Below are positions 52,566 to 60,892 of a DNA stretch of 64,000 nt, one piece after another (position 1 is the first letter of the stretch; every line of letters starts with the position of its first letter). The translations under genes and the position numbers were made by a program. The notes under the pieces were generated by a model. The model had not been told where the DNA came from. It saw only the letters and a list, made by a program, of their open reading frames with translations, and searched no databases. The stretch lies in NCBI GenBank assembly GCA_934654775.1, contig CAKUGR010000001.1:124001-188000 (forward strand), written 5' to 3'. The DNA comes from an uncultured Collinsella sp. GTDB lineage: Bacteria; Actinomycetota; Coriobacteriia; Coriobacteriales; Coriobacteriaceae.

Positions 52566-53864
52566 CTATTTACGGCGCAGGGCAAGCATGCCAAAGGCAA
52601 AGCAGAGGACCATGCAGACGACGGACAGGCCAAACATGAGCGTGAAGCCACCGGGCAGATCGATCACAAAGCCCCAGAAGATCGAGGCGACCGCGCTGCC
52701 AAGGGCTCCAGCAATCGATACACGCGAGTAGATGTTGGCGTAGTCGAGCGACCCAAAGGCAGAGCGCACCAACAGCGGCGTCTGTACCGTGGTACACGCG
52801 TAGACAAAGCCAAAGGCGAAAGCGCCCGCGAGCAGGGCCACGCTGATTCCGGGGGCGAGTGCCATGAGGGCAACACCCAGAATGCCGCAGGCCACGCCAA
52901 GCGAGAGCCCGAGCTTGGCCGACTTGTCGTTGACCACGCCGAGCACGACCTTGCCGATCGCTTGGCCCGCCATGCAGGCGCTTGCCACCACGCCCGAGAT
53001 CGCAGCAATCGCGGGTGCGGAGTCAGCAAACGAGAGACAGTACGACGGCAAGAATTGGTAAACCGTCTGGTTGACCGTGATAACGAAGGAGAACACGACA
53101 AGCGCAAAGAACGCGGGCATGCGCATGGCCTGCGCAGCCATCACACCTTGCTCGGTGGGGGCGGCAGCCGCGCCTTCAGTTACGCTCCCATCCTCGGAAG
53201 CAACGTCCTCGGCACCGTAGGGAAGCAGGCCCTTGTCCGCCGGCTTAGAACGAACCACAAGAAACGTGAACGGCAGGGCGACGATGAGCACGATCAGTCC
53301 AAAGATCAAATACCCCATGCGCCAACCCTCGGGGCCCGATGAGATCAGCGCCGTGCCGAGCGGGTTAAAGACAACGCCGCCGATACCGGTAAACGCCATG
53401 CAGAGGCCCACGAAGAAACCGACCCTCTTCTTGCACCACGCGTTGATGAGCGTGGGGACGGCGAGATAAATGAGCGGCGCCGTGCCAATACCGAGCGCCA
53501 TACCCGCGATGTAGAACATCCAGACGGCGGTAAAGCGCGACATGGCGACAAGGGCGATGCCATCGAGGGCGACGGCGGCCGAGAGCACAGCACGTGTGTC
53601 GAAGCGGCTCATGAGCTTGCCCGCAACCGGCAACATGAACATCATCGCCAAGTTGAGAATCGAGAAATACATGGTGAACGACGCACGGGCGACGCCAAAA
53701 TACTCGCTTACCGGAGTGAAGAAAATGCCGGCGCAGCTCAGTACGAGCGCGCACGGGATGCCGGCGATCGCGATGCCGGCAGCCACAATCAGGTATGCGT
53801 AGTGAAACCCGTCGCGGCGGGCGGGAGCCTGAGCCCCCGCAGCAGAAGTTGCTCCCTGTGACAC
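52566..53864 (-). CDS. MFS transporter (OFA/monocarboxylate-like)
   Basis: This is a 432-residue major facilitator with 12 membrane segments. It begins at GTG 53864 (VSQGATSAAG), with AAGGGGGACACG as ribosome binding site, after the butyrate kinase stop codon. An ATG 24 bases earlier overlaps that gene and lacks a site. Loop motifs VAGKLMSRFDTRAVLSA and GKVVLGVVNDKSAKLG are typical. The overall pattern resembles OFA/oxalate-formate and MCT-like transporters of organic anions. It is the last gene of the tightly packed run that starts at the acyl carrier protein, so it probably imports that pathway's substrate or exports its acid product. Confidence 0.85.
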   Translation of the reverse strand: MSQGATSAAGAQAPARRDGFHYAYLIVAAGIAIAGIPCALVLSCAGIFFTPVSEYFGVARASFTMYFSILNLAMMFMLPVAGKLMSRFDTRAVLSAAVALDGIALVAMSRFTAVWMFYIAGMALGIGTAPLIYLAVPTLINAWCKKRVGFFVGLCMAFTGIGGVVFNPLGTALISSGPEGWRMGYLIFGLIVLIVALPFTFLVVRSKPADKGLLPYGAEDVASEDGSVTEGAAAAPTEQGVMAAQAMRMPAFFALVVFSFVITVNQTVYQFLPSYCLSFADSAPAIAAISGVVASACMAGQAIGKVVLGVVNDKSAKLGLSLGVACGILGVALMALAPGISVALLAGAFAFGFVYACTTVQTPLLVRSAFGSLDYANIYSRVSIAGALGSAVASIFWGFVIDLPGGFTLMFGLSVVCMVLCFAFGMLALRRK

Positions 53865-53874
53865 CGTGTCCCCC

Positions 53875-54999
53875 TTAGGCCTCGACATCGGCGAAGGCGC
53901 CAGACATCGTGAAACCCTTCCAAGAGGGCTCGCCGGTGTAGGTCATGACATCCTCGACACCCTGGAGGGCACGGATGGCGCCGGACGCGAGGGCGTCCAT
54001 CTCGAAGTCGCCGCCGTAGATCTTGACCGGGGCGATCCACTCGACGCGCTCGCGCACATAACCGGTGAAGTACGGGTCATTGGAGACACCGCCGGTCAGA
54101 ACGATGCCGTCGACCTTACCCTTGAGTGCGGCAGCGAAAGCACCAATGTACTTGGCGACCTGGTATGCCATGGCGTCATAGACAATCTTGGCCCACTCGT
54201 CACCTTCCTCGATACGCTTACCGATAATGCGAGCGTCATCGGTGCCGCACAGGCCCAGGAGGCCACCGGTCTTGCCGATCACGCCGTTCATCTGCTTTTG
54301 GCTCGCGCCCTCGGAGAACGCGAGCTTGACGACGGGCTTAAGTGGCGCATCGCCCGAGCGGTTGGGCGCGAAGGGGCCGGAGCCCTCGAGCACGTCGTTG
54401 GTATCAATCATGCTGCCGTGGTTGTGGCAGGCCACAGAAAGACCGCCGCCCACATGCGCAACAATGAAATTGCCTTCGCCATAAGTGGTGCCGAGCTCGG
54501 TGGCGCAACGGATAGCGCATTCCTTCTGATTGAGGCAATGCACGTGGCTCTTACGGTAGACACCGGGGTAACCGGTGATGCGGGCGACATCCTCGAGCTC
54601 GTCGGTATCGGGCTGGTTGACAGCGTACGCGGGCTTGTTCACCTGCTGGGCGAAGGCATGCAGCAGCGGAGCACCCAGGATGGCGGGATGGTTGACGCCG
54701 GCATGCAACACACTCTCGCACACGGTGTCGTCGATTTTGAAGATGCCGCCGACCGTAGGGCCCATCGCGCCGCAGTAGCCGGAGAACGCATCGATGTCCT
54801 CGAGCTCGACGCCGTGCTCGGCAAGAGCGGCGAGAATCGTCTCCTTGCGGTACTCGAACTGGTCGGCCGCGTGATCGAACTTGGCAAGCTCCTCGGCAGG
54901 ATGCGTGACGTTCAGGCGGAAGAGAGCCTCGGTGTCGTCGAACACGGCGACCTTGGTGGAGGTGGAACCCGGCGAGAGGGTCAAGATCTTGTAGGACAT
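53875..54999 (-). CDS. buk: Butyrate kinase family protein
   Basis: This 374-residue acetokinase-family enzyme starts MSYKILTLSPGSTSTKVAVF. The Buk landmarks LSPGSTSTKVAVF, FIVAHVGGGLSVACHNHGSMI, FAPNRSGD and the ATP-binding VLTGGVSNDPYF are present. Butyrate and branched-chain fatty acid kinases convert acyl phosphate plus ADP to acid plus ATP. It follows a small membrane-protein gene after four bases and precedes the MFS gene. A phosphotransacylase three genes upstream would make its acyl phosphate. The chain length and identity of the acyl group are not determinable. It is likely the ATP-yielding step of the cluster. Confidence 0.93.
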   Translation of the reverse strand: MSYKILTLSPGSTSTKVAVFDDTEALFRLNVTHPAEELAKFDHAADQFEYRKETILAALAEHGVELEDIDAFSGYCGAMGPTVGGIFKIDDTVCESVLHAGVNHPAILGAPLLHAFAQQVNKPAYAVNQPDTDELEDVARITGYPGVYRKSHVHCLNQKECAIRCATELGTTYGEGNFIVAHVGGGLSVACHNHGSMIDTNDVLEGSGPFAPNRSGDAPLKPVVKLAFSEGASQKQMNGVIGKTGGLLGLCGTDDARIIGKRIEEGDEWAKIVYDAMAYQVAKYIGAFAAALKGKVDGIVLTGGVSNDPYFTGYVRERVEWIAPVKIYGGDFEMDALASGAIRALQGVEDVMTYTGEPSWKGFTMSGAFADVEA

Positions 55000-55003
55000 A
55001 TCG

Positions 55004-55417
55004 TTACCTTTCTTGGTTTTCTAAAAGCTGGCCGACAACCACCAGCACGACCGACGTCGCGTACCCGATACCCACGAGCTGCGGATACGTAGCCAGCCAC
55101 GCCTCCACGAGCCCAACACCGGCCGTGTTGAGGTAGGCCATCGTAAGCGAGATGCACGTCACGAAGACGAGGTTCTCGACAAAGACCGACACGACCCAGC
55201 GCCACGTTCTGCCCTCGAGGGGCGACGTCGCAGCAGCGGCAAGGCCGGGTACGGGCAGCACAAGCTGCAGAAGGACGTTGGTAAAGAACGCCGCCGCACA
55301 ACCGGGGTACCAGCTCACGAACTCCAGTGAGGCGCCAGCCAGCAACGTGGCCGACGTGTTGATGACCAGCGCGAGCACAAGGTCGCACAGAACGGTCTGA
55401 AGACTCCAGCGCGTCAT
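55004..55417 (-). CDS. Four-helix membrane protein of unknown function
   Basis: This 137-residue protein has about four hydrophobic segments (VLCDLVLALVINTSATLLAG, AAFFTNVLLQLVLPV, VVSVFVENLVFVTCISLTMA, LVGIGYATSVVLVVVGQLL). It resembles DUF2798-like or small DUF families by topology, but I do not recognise a specific family. It lies between the HSL-type esterase gene (three bases away) and the butyrate kinase gene (four bases away), so it is an integral member of this operon. A role in product export or membrane tethering is guesswork. Confidence 0.75.
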   Translation of the reverse strand: MTRWSLQTVLCDLVLALVINTSATLLAGASLEFVSWYPGCAAAFFTNVLLQLVLPVPGLAAAATSPLEGRTWRWVVSVFVENLVFVTCISLTMAYLNTAGVGLVEAWLATYPQLVGIGYATSVVLVVVGQLLENQER

Positions 55418-55420
55418 CTC

Positions 55421-56377
55421 TCACCTCTCAGTCGGGATAAACTCTATCTGCCTCACCGCGGGGCCCAAGATGTGCTCGAAGCCCTCGCGGAGGACGCGGC
55501 GCGCCACACAAAGAAACCCATCGGGTCGCGCCGCAAGCGTGGTATCCATGGTCTGCGCGCGGTACGCCTCCATATCGGCGGCATCTTCCAGATAGCCGTG
55601 GTAAGCACCTTCGACCGGGTACCAGCTGCACGCAAGCCCCGCACCCTCCAGCCGCGCGCGCAGCGCCTCGGCCTGGGGCATGAGCGGATCGCCTGCAACC
55701 GGGTAGATCCAACACGGCGGGAGCTCTTTACATGCTTGGGAATCGAGGGACAGCGGCGACACGATCGGGTCGCACGGGTCGAGCTCGCCGGCGTACCACA
55801 CGTTGAACGCATGGGCCATCTCGGCCGATAGGCCTATGGCGTCGCCGTTGCACGGAATGGACTCGGACGCGTCGACGTACGGGTAGTGCAGAATGCATCC
55901 CGCAGGAGCGACGCTCCCCTTTCGCGCCAGCTCGACCGAGGCGGTCAGGGCCAGGCACGCTCCGGCGCTGCACCCCATCAGGTACACGCGCGACGCGTCG
56001 ACCTCGATACCCAGGCGCCCCGCGCAAGCGGCCTCGACCGCGGCGACCACGTCGTCACGCTGCGACGGCGCGGGGCTCTCGGGCGCCAAGCGGTAGCCGA
56101 CGCCGATGACGTTCACGTCGAACGAGTCGCAGACCCATTGGCGCAGGGCGTCGCCCTTGCGGGCATCGCCCAGGGCAAACCCGCCTCCGTGGATCTCCAC
56201 GATCAGGGGGCGCCCACTGCATGATGCGGCCCTGTGTACCCACACATCACACAACGGCCCCGCACTACCGGACGGCACGCAAACACCCGACAGCCTACGA
56301 CCTCGCAAGGCACGTTCTGACTCGGCCCTCAGGTAGCGCACCGTGCGGTACGCCACCTGGGACGCAACATCAGACAT
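55421..56377 (-). CDS. Alpha/beta hydrolase, HSL/acetyl-esterase family
   Basis: This is a 318-residue hormone-sensitive-lipase-type esterase. The oxyanion motif HGGGF is in IVEIHGGGFALGDA, the nucleophile elbow is GCSAG (YLMGCSAGACLALTA), and the His region is AYHGYLEDAADMEAY. Such enzymes cleave small acyl esters in the cytosol. It sits between the phosphotransacylase gene (six bases upstream) and the four-helix protein gene. Together with the CocE-type hydrolase it gives the cluster two ester- or acyl-cleaving enzymes. The substrate is unknown. Confidence 0.88.
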   Translation of the reverse strand: MSDVASQVAYRTVRYLRAESERALRGRRLSGVCVPSGSAGPLCDVWVHRAASCSGRPLIVEIHGGGFALGDARKGDALRQWVCDSFDVNVIGVGYRLAPESPAPSQRDDVVAAVEAACAGRLGIEVDASRVYLMGCSAGACLALTASVELARKGSVAPAGCILHYPYVDASESIPCNGDAIGLSAEMAHAFNVWYAGELDPCDPIVSPLSLDSQACKELPPCWIYPVAGDPLMPQAEALRARLEGAGLACSWYPVEGAYHGYLEDAADMEAYRAQTMDTTLAARPDGFLCVARRVLREGFEHILGPAVRQIEFIPTER

Positions 56378-56383
56378 AACAGC

Positions 56384-57379
56384 CTAGCGGGCGGACAGCA
56401 CGAGCATCGCGATATCGCCCACGATTTCGTCGACGGTCGCGCCGCGCGAGGAGTCGGCCACAGGGCACTTGAAGCCCGAGAGGTTGTGACCAAAACCCTG
56501 GCCATGGGCAAAACGCTGGATGATCTTTACTGCGATGTTGGCGGCGTTGAGGTCGGGGAAGACCAGCACGTTGGCACGGCCGGCCACGTCAGACTCGCCG
56601 GTAACCTTCTTGGCGGCCACCTTGGGGTCGATGGCGGCATCGAGCTGGAACTCACCGTCGACCGCGATGTCTGCGCGGCGCTCGCGAACGAGCGAGATGG
56701 CCTCGCGTACGCGGTCGACCGACTCGCCGGTACCCGACCCCATGGTCGAGAACGACAGGAAGCCAACGCGAGGCTCCCAACCCATCAAAGACTTCACCTG
56801 GTCAGCAGCCGAGATGGCGATGGACGCAAGCTCCGAGGCGTTGGGCTCGGGATTCAGACCGCAGTCCGTGAGCGCGATGACCTCGCCCTCGGGGCCTGCG
56901 AACCCGGGCGTCTCTACGAGCGCGACAATGCTGGGAACGTCGACGCCCTCAGCCATGCCGATGATGGTCTGAGCGGCAAGCAGCACGTCGCCGGTGGTGT
57001 TGGTGTGACCGCAGAACGTGCAGTCCACGTCACCGAGCTCCTCCATCATCATGGCCCAGTACATGGGGTTCTTGGCCTTGCGGCGAGCACCCTTGGCAGA
57101 GATAAGACGCGCACCGGCGGCCATGTAGCGATCGGCCAAGGCCTCAAGTGCCTCGGCATCCTCGGTGTCGACGACCTCCATGCCGTCAAGCGACACGCCC
57201 ACGCGCTCGGCGGTCTGTTCAATCACGGCGACGGAGCTCACCAGCACCGGCGTTCCGATGCCCTCGTCCGCGACGCGGCGAGCGGCCAGCAGCGTGTTGT
57301 CGGCCTCGCACTCGGGCAGGGCCACGCGCTTGGGCGCGCCCTTGGCGTCCTCGATCAGCTTTTCGATAAGCGTAGCCAT
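56384..57379 (-). CDS. Phosphotransacylase (Pta/Ptb family), divergent
   Basis: This 331-residue phosphate acyltransferase starts MATLIEKLIEDAKGAPKRVA and ends with FKCPVADSSRGATVDEIVGD, which matches the Pta ending with SRG motif. The central region AMMMEELGDVDCTFCGHTNT lacks the usual SGAxHSTADTxRP sequence of acetyl-specific Pta (TTGDVLLAAQ here), suggesting another acyl group. The enzyme exchanges the thioester for phosphate. Its position six bases after an acyl carrier protein gene, and in the same operon as butyrate kinase, suggests thioester to acyl phosphate to ATP. Whether CoA or ACP is the carrier is open. Confidence 0.87.
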   Translation of the reverse strand: MATLIEKLIEDAKGAPKRVALPECEADNTLLAARRVADEGIGTPVLVSSVAVIEQTAERVGVSLDGMEVVDTEDAEALEALADRYMAAGARLISAKGARRKAKNPMYWAMMMEELGDVDCTFCGHTNTTGDVLLAAQTIIGMAEGVDVPSIVALVETPGFAGPEGEVIALTDCGLNPEPNASELASIAISAADQVKSLMGWEPRVGFLSFSTMGSGTGESVDRVREAISLVRERRADIAVDGEFQLDAAIDPKVAAKKVTGESDVAGRANVLVFPDLNAANIAVKIIQRFAHGQGFGHNLSGFKCPVADSSRGATVDEIVGDIAMLVLSAR

Positions 57380-57385
57380 GACGAC

Positions 57386-57634
57386 CTACATCGAGAGCTT
57401 GTCGTCGATGAGCTGAGCGGCGTCGGCAAAGCTCTCCATCTTGTTGAGCTCCATAAAGGGAACCTCGACCTCGTACTCGTCCTCAAGCGCAGAGGCGAAC
57501 TGGACGATGTTGACGGACTTGCAGCCCAGGCCGGCAAAGGTGGTGTCGCCGGACAGCTCGGAGGCGTCGATGCCAAAGATTTCGACAGCCTTCTCGACAA
57601 GGATATCCACTACTTCCTGCTGAAACTCATCCAT
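57386..57634 (-). CDS. Acyl carrier protein
   Basis: This 82-residue acidic four-helix carrier protein starts MDEFQQEVVDILVEKAVEIF. The phosphopantetheine attachment region reads FAGLGCKSVNIVQFASALED. The serine aligns with the DSL serine of canonical ACPs, but Asp is replaced by Lys (CKSV). It would carry an acyl chain as a thioester. It opens the tightly spaced ACP-Pta-esterase-membrane protein-Buk-MFS run, and AAAGGAAGAAACC precedes the ATG. A stand-alone ACP next to a phosphotransacylase is unusual and suggests a dedicated carrier, not the fatty-acid-synthesis ACP. Confidence 0.85.
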   Translation of the reverse strand: MDEFQQEVVDILVEKAVEIFGIDASELSGDTTFAGLGCKSVNIVQFASALEDEYEVEVPFMELNKMESFADAAQLIDDKLSM

Positions 57635-57655
57635 GGTTTCTTCCTTTCATATGCC

Positions 57656-57716
57656 AGGCAACCCGTGCAGGTTGCCCTGTTTACCGTTGACGGCCGGACT
57701 GGGACTGCCCGGCCGT
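57656..57716. other. Two hairpins between the ACP and CocE hydrolase genes
   Basis: GGCAACC / GGTTGCC (57657-57676) and ACGGCCGG / CCGGCCGT (57690-57716) lie in the 122-base gap. The second is a possible weak terminator for the CocE-type gene. Neither has a T-tract on the minus strand, so read-through into the ACP gene is likely. Confidence 0.5.
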
Positions 57717-57756
57717 CTTGAAGAGAGATGCGGCCAGAGAGCCGCGCGCGGGGAGG

Positions 57757-59553
57757 CTATCCGCGCCAGACGTAGTCGCCGACCTGGTACTTGGCAGGGA
57801 CGACGGGGATCTGCAGGTAGGAATCGTGCTGACCGCCGGTGTGGATGACGTGCATACCGTCACCGTTGTCGACGGCGTGGTTCATATCGGTGTCGTGGAA
57901 CCACTCGGTCTTGATGAAGCGGCCGGCCAGCGTCACGACGAGCTTCTCGCCGGCGTGCCAGATACGGGAGTGCGGGTACATCTCGATGTCCACGGGCACG
58001 ATCTCGCCGGGCTTCATGCGCTCCTCGCCGGCGTGCGTGTGCACGGGCTGGAAGTCGGTGGCCAGCTTGGGATCGAGCTCGCGGTGGCTGCAGCGCAGGA
58101 AACCCCAGGCGCCGCGGTAGGGTGCGCCCATGACGCGGATGGGCACGTAGTTGCCCTCAGCGTCCTGCTTGGTGACCCAGGGGAAAAGGTCCATGTTGTC
58201 GTAGCCGCGGCACTCGACGTTCAGGTGCAGCTTCATGAAACCGGTGATCTCGGTGTCCTCGGTAAAGGTCATCACGAACGAGGTGGTCTCGGTCTTGGGA
58301 TCGTAGACGACCTCGGACTCGGTCGAGGGGTTCTCGTAGGACGCGGAGCCGTCGGCGGCGTTGAGGTAGACCTTACGGTACTCGGTGCGCTTGAGCGGGA
58401 AGGTTTCCTCGGCGCGCTTGGAAGCGTAGTCGTAGTCGTAGGCGTCCATGACGTCGATGCGCACGCGCGGGGTGAACTCCCAGCCGTTGTGGATGTCCTT
58501 GAGGTAGCGGTCGAAGAACTTCTTCAGGTCCTCGAGGTTCTCGGGGTTGTAGCTATCGGGCCACTCGAAGTCGCGGTGGGCGCGCATCCACTTCTTGGGC
58601 GAGCGGATGCGGCGGAAGCCCTCGAAGGCGCCACGCAGGTGGTGGTGTACCCAACCGGCGGTGACGTACGTGGGGATGCGGATCTTGTTCCAGTCGACGA
58701 TCTTGTCCTTGTAGTACCCGTTCAGGAAGGGGTACTTGGCGACCATCGCAGGCGTGTCCTCGATGTAACCGTTAACGGCGAGCGCGTCGATGATGTGGGT
58801 CTCGTAGTCGGGGTTGGGAATACCGCCGCAGAAGTAGGACTCGCGGTACAGGTCGCCCGAACCCTCCCAGGCAGCGAGGCACGCCAGGTGCGGCGGACGC
58901 TGCGCGGCGATGCGCCAGTGAGCCATGCACACCCCGGAGTTGCCCAGCATAGTGGCCTTGCCGTTGCACCACTCCTGAGCGGTGATCCACTCGATAAAGT
59001 CGTATCCGTCCTGGGCGTCCTGGGTGCCCCACAGGTGCACGTCGCCCTCGGAGTTGCCGATGCCACGCGGGTCGACGTTGGCCACGGCGTAGCCGAAGCG
59101 GCACCAGTAGCCGGGGTCGGGAGACTCAAACTTGGCATACTGGGAAACCGTTTTGGGCGGCACACCCATGAGCTGCCAGGAATCCATGCCCTCGCTGGGG
59201 TTCTTACCAAAGGGTCCGAACGCGCAGATGACAGGCACCTTCTCGGTGGTGTTGGCGGGACGGTAGATATCGCAGTAGATGGTCACGCCGTCGCGCAGGA
59301 CGCAGGCCTGATCGCGCTCGCACATGACGCCGGGGATCTCGGTCATGTAGGTGTGGGGCTGGTACTTGGCGCAGAAGCCCATGGTAGCGACCATCTCGCC
59401 GTCGGAGGCGTCGCCGCTCTCGCGCAGGCGGCGCTTGATCTCGTCGAGCTCCTCGCGGGTCTTGCCGGGGTTGCCCTTGGCAAACGGGACCTCGAACGTC
59501 TCGTCGCCGAACGTCATCGTCTTGATGATGCCGGGCTGCTTGGAATCTGCCAT
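57757..59553 (-). CDS. CocE/NonD family hydrolase (S15 Xaa-Pro peptidase superfamily)
   Basis: This is a 598-residue CocE/NonD-type hydrolase. An N-terminal catalytic domain contains the RGIGNSEGDVHLWGTQDAQD motif (DxRGxGxSxG) and the elbow MLGNSGVCMAHWRIAA with nucleophile Ser. A C-terminal jelly-roll X-Pro domain follows (FVMTFTEDTEITGFMKLHL). Relatives cleave cocaine, cephalosporin esters, glutaryl-7-ACA and Xaa-Pro peptides. I start at MADSKQPGI, preceded by GAAGGGATATGTGT; alternative upstream ATGs are too close to the site. A terminator ends the upstream operon, so this gene has its own promoter region, which contains the palindrome at 59655. Substrate unknown. Confidence 0.88.
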   Translation of the reverse strand: MADSKQPGIIKTMTFGDETFEVPFAKGNPGKTREELDEIKRRLRESGDASDGEMVATMGFCAKYQPHTYMTEIPGVMCERDQACVLRDGVTIYCDIYRPANTTEKVPVICAFGPFGKNPSEGMDSWQLMGVPPKTVSQYAKFESPDPGYWCRFGYAVANVDPRGIGNSEGDVHLWGTQDAQDGYDFIEWITAQEWCNGKATMLGNSGVCMAHWRIAAQRPPHLACLAAWEGSGDLYRESYFCGGIPNPDYETHIIDALAVNGYIEDTPAMVAKYPFLNGYYKDKIVDWNKIRIPTYVTAGWVHHHLRGAFEGFRRIRSPKKWMRAHRDFEWPDSYNPENLEDLKKFFDRYLKDIHNGWEFTPRVRIDVMDAYDYDYASKRAEETFPLKRTEYRKVYLNAADGSASYENPSTESEVVYDPKTETTSFVMTFTEDTEITGFMKLHLNVECRGYDNMDLFPWVTKQDAEGNYVPIRVMGAPYRGAWGFLRCSHRELDPKLATDFQPVHTHAGEERMKPGEIVPVDIEMYPHSRIWHAGEKLVVTLAGRFIKTEWFHDTDMNHAVDNGDGMHVIHTGGQHDSYLQIPVVPAKYQVGDYVWRG

Positions 59554-59654
59554 ACACATATCCCTTCTCTTCATATCCGGCACCTGCAAAAACCCTTCGC
59601 AGATGCTCCTGATTGCTACTTAGATAATGCTGCTGCGCGGGTTTTGACGCACTG

Positions 59655-59666
59655 TGTGCGCGCACA
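59655..59666. promoter_or_regulatory. Perfect 12-bp palindrome upstream of the CocE-type gene
   Basis: TGTGCGCGCACA lies about 105 bases before the start codon, in the presumed promoter region. It is a candidate binding site for a dimeric regulator. Confidence 0.4.
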
Positions 59667-59711
59667 AACCTACACGTTGTGCAGGGCGGATGTTGTACGC
59701 ATCGCCATATA

Positions 59712-59745
59712 AAGCGACCGGACCGCGCCCGCGATCCGGTCGCTT
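59712..59745 (-). terminator. Rho-independent terminator of the iron-sulfur oxidoreductase operon
   Basis: A perfect 11-bp stem AAGCGACCGGA / TCCGGTCGCTT lies 60 bases past the NuoF-like gene stop. On the minus strand it is followed by TTATATGG. Confidence 0.75.
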
Positions 59746-59807
59746 GGCACGTTATGGCAGTTCTCGCACAAAGATTGGAGCGTCACCGCGGTGGCGCAGC
59801 TCGCTGC

Positions 59808-60881
59808 CTAACGCCTCTTACAGGGGATGGGGCGAGGCGGCGTGCGGGGCTTGTCGGCACCCGCCCGGATGATCGCACCCTCCTCGCAGGCGGCGACGCA
59901 CGCACCGCACTTGGTGCAGGCCTTCTGGTCGATGACGTGCACAAAGCGGTTCTTGCCGAGAATCGCCTCCTCCTCGCAGACGTCCGCGCATTCGCCGCAA
60001 CCCACGCACTTGTCGGGCAGGATGTGGAAGGTCATGAAAGCGTCGCACTCGCCGGCGTCGCAGGCTTTGCGGCTGTAGTGACGCTCGATCTCGGTACCGA
60101 ACAGCTCGATCGCGCTCTTGGCCGCGCGGGCCAAAGCCGGCCCTTGCTCGCACAGGCTCTGGGCCTCCATCACGGGGGCCAGGTCGCGCACGAGCTCGAC
60201 GTCGCCGCTGCGGCCACGGCCGTTGCAGACATCGGTGAGGATGGCGGTGATTTGATGGCCTCCCTCGTAACCGTACACGCAGCGCCCGCAGCACTCGCGA
60301 CGGTTGGCCTCGCACACCTCGCGCAGAGCGCGGGCCATGCAGTTCTTGGCCCCGTAGACGCGCACGTAGTCGCTCGTCATCTCCACGGTGGCGTCCGGAG
60401 CGTAAAACGTCGACGCGGGGAACCCTACGTAGACGGCCTTGGGCGATGCGACACCCGCAGCCTCGGCCAGATTGGCGCACGTCACGGTGGCCGCAAGCTC
60501 GACGGGCTCTGCAGCGCCGTCAACCCACACCCAGCGCTTGCCGTCTGCGGCCATCAGCTCGGCCGCAGAGACCACGCGGGCCTCGGAAGACGTGCCCGCG
60601 GGTGCAGACGGCATCATGCGGCGGTCCTCAAGGTACGCGCACACGGCGGACTCGTTGCCCCAGATATAACCCAGGGACGGGTCGCAGCCCACCACGCGGG
60701 CGGCACCGTCGAGCTCTCGGGCGAGCTTCTCGGCGACGGTACAGGCGGAGCTCACGAGCACGACGACGTCACCGGTAAGCGAGCGGACGGCCGCGGCGGC
60801 GGCGTCGACGTCGCGCTCGAGCAGGGTCTGGGCAACAGGGGCCTGCGCGTAGACGGGCATGAAATTTACGATGGTTGTCAT
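59808..60881 (-). CDS. NuoF C-terminal-like iron-sulfur protein with two 4Fe-4S ferredoxin motifs
   Basis: This is a 357-residue protein. Residues about 170-270 resemble the NuoF C-terminal cluster domain (CCGRCVYGYEGGHQ, then SLCEQGPALARAAKSAIELF). Two 4Fe-4S motifs follow (CVGCGECADVC and CTKCGACVAAC). The FMN/NADH-binding GRGGAGFP motif of true NuoF is absent, and the first 165 residues have no recognisable flavin site. It probably wires electrons between a partner flavoprotein and an acceptor. It lies 11 bases after the NuoG-GltD hybrid gene, with AGGAGGTATGGAC deciding the ATG at 60881. The two likely form a complex supplying the downstream reductase. Confidence 0.85.
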   Translation of the reverse strand: MTTIVNFMPVYAQAPVAQTLLERDVDAAAAAVRSLTGDVVVLVSSACTVAEKLARELDGAARVVGCDPSLGYIWGNESAVCAYLEDRRMMPSAPAGTSSEARVVSAAELMAADGKRWVWVDGAAEPVELAATVTCANLAEAAGVASPKAVYVGFPASTFYAPDATVEMTSDYVRVYGAKNCMARALREVCEANRRECCGRCVYGYEGGHQITAILTDVCNGRGRSGDVELVRDLAPVMEAQSLCEQGPALARAAKSAIELFGTEIERHYSRKACDAGECDAFMTFHILPDKCVGCGECADVCEEEAILGKNRFVHVIDQKACTKCGACVAACEEGAIIRAGADKPRTPPRPIPCKRR

Positions 60882-60892
60882 GTCCATACCTC

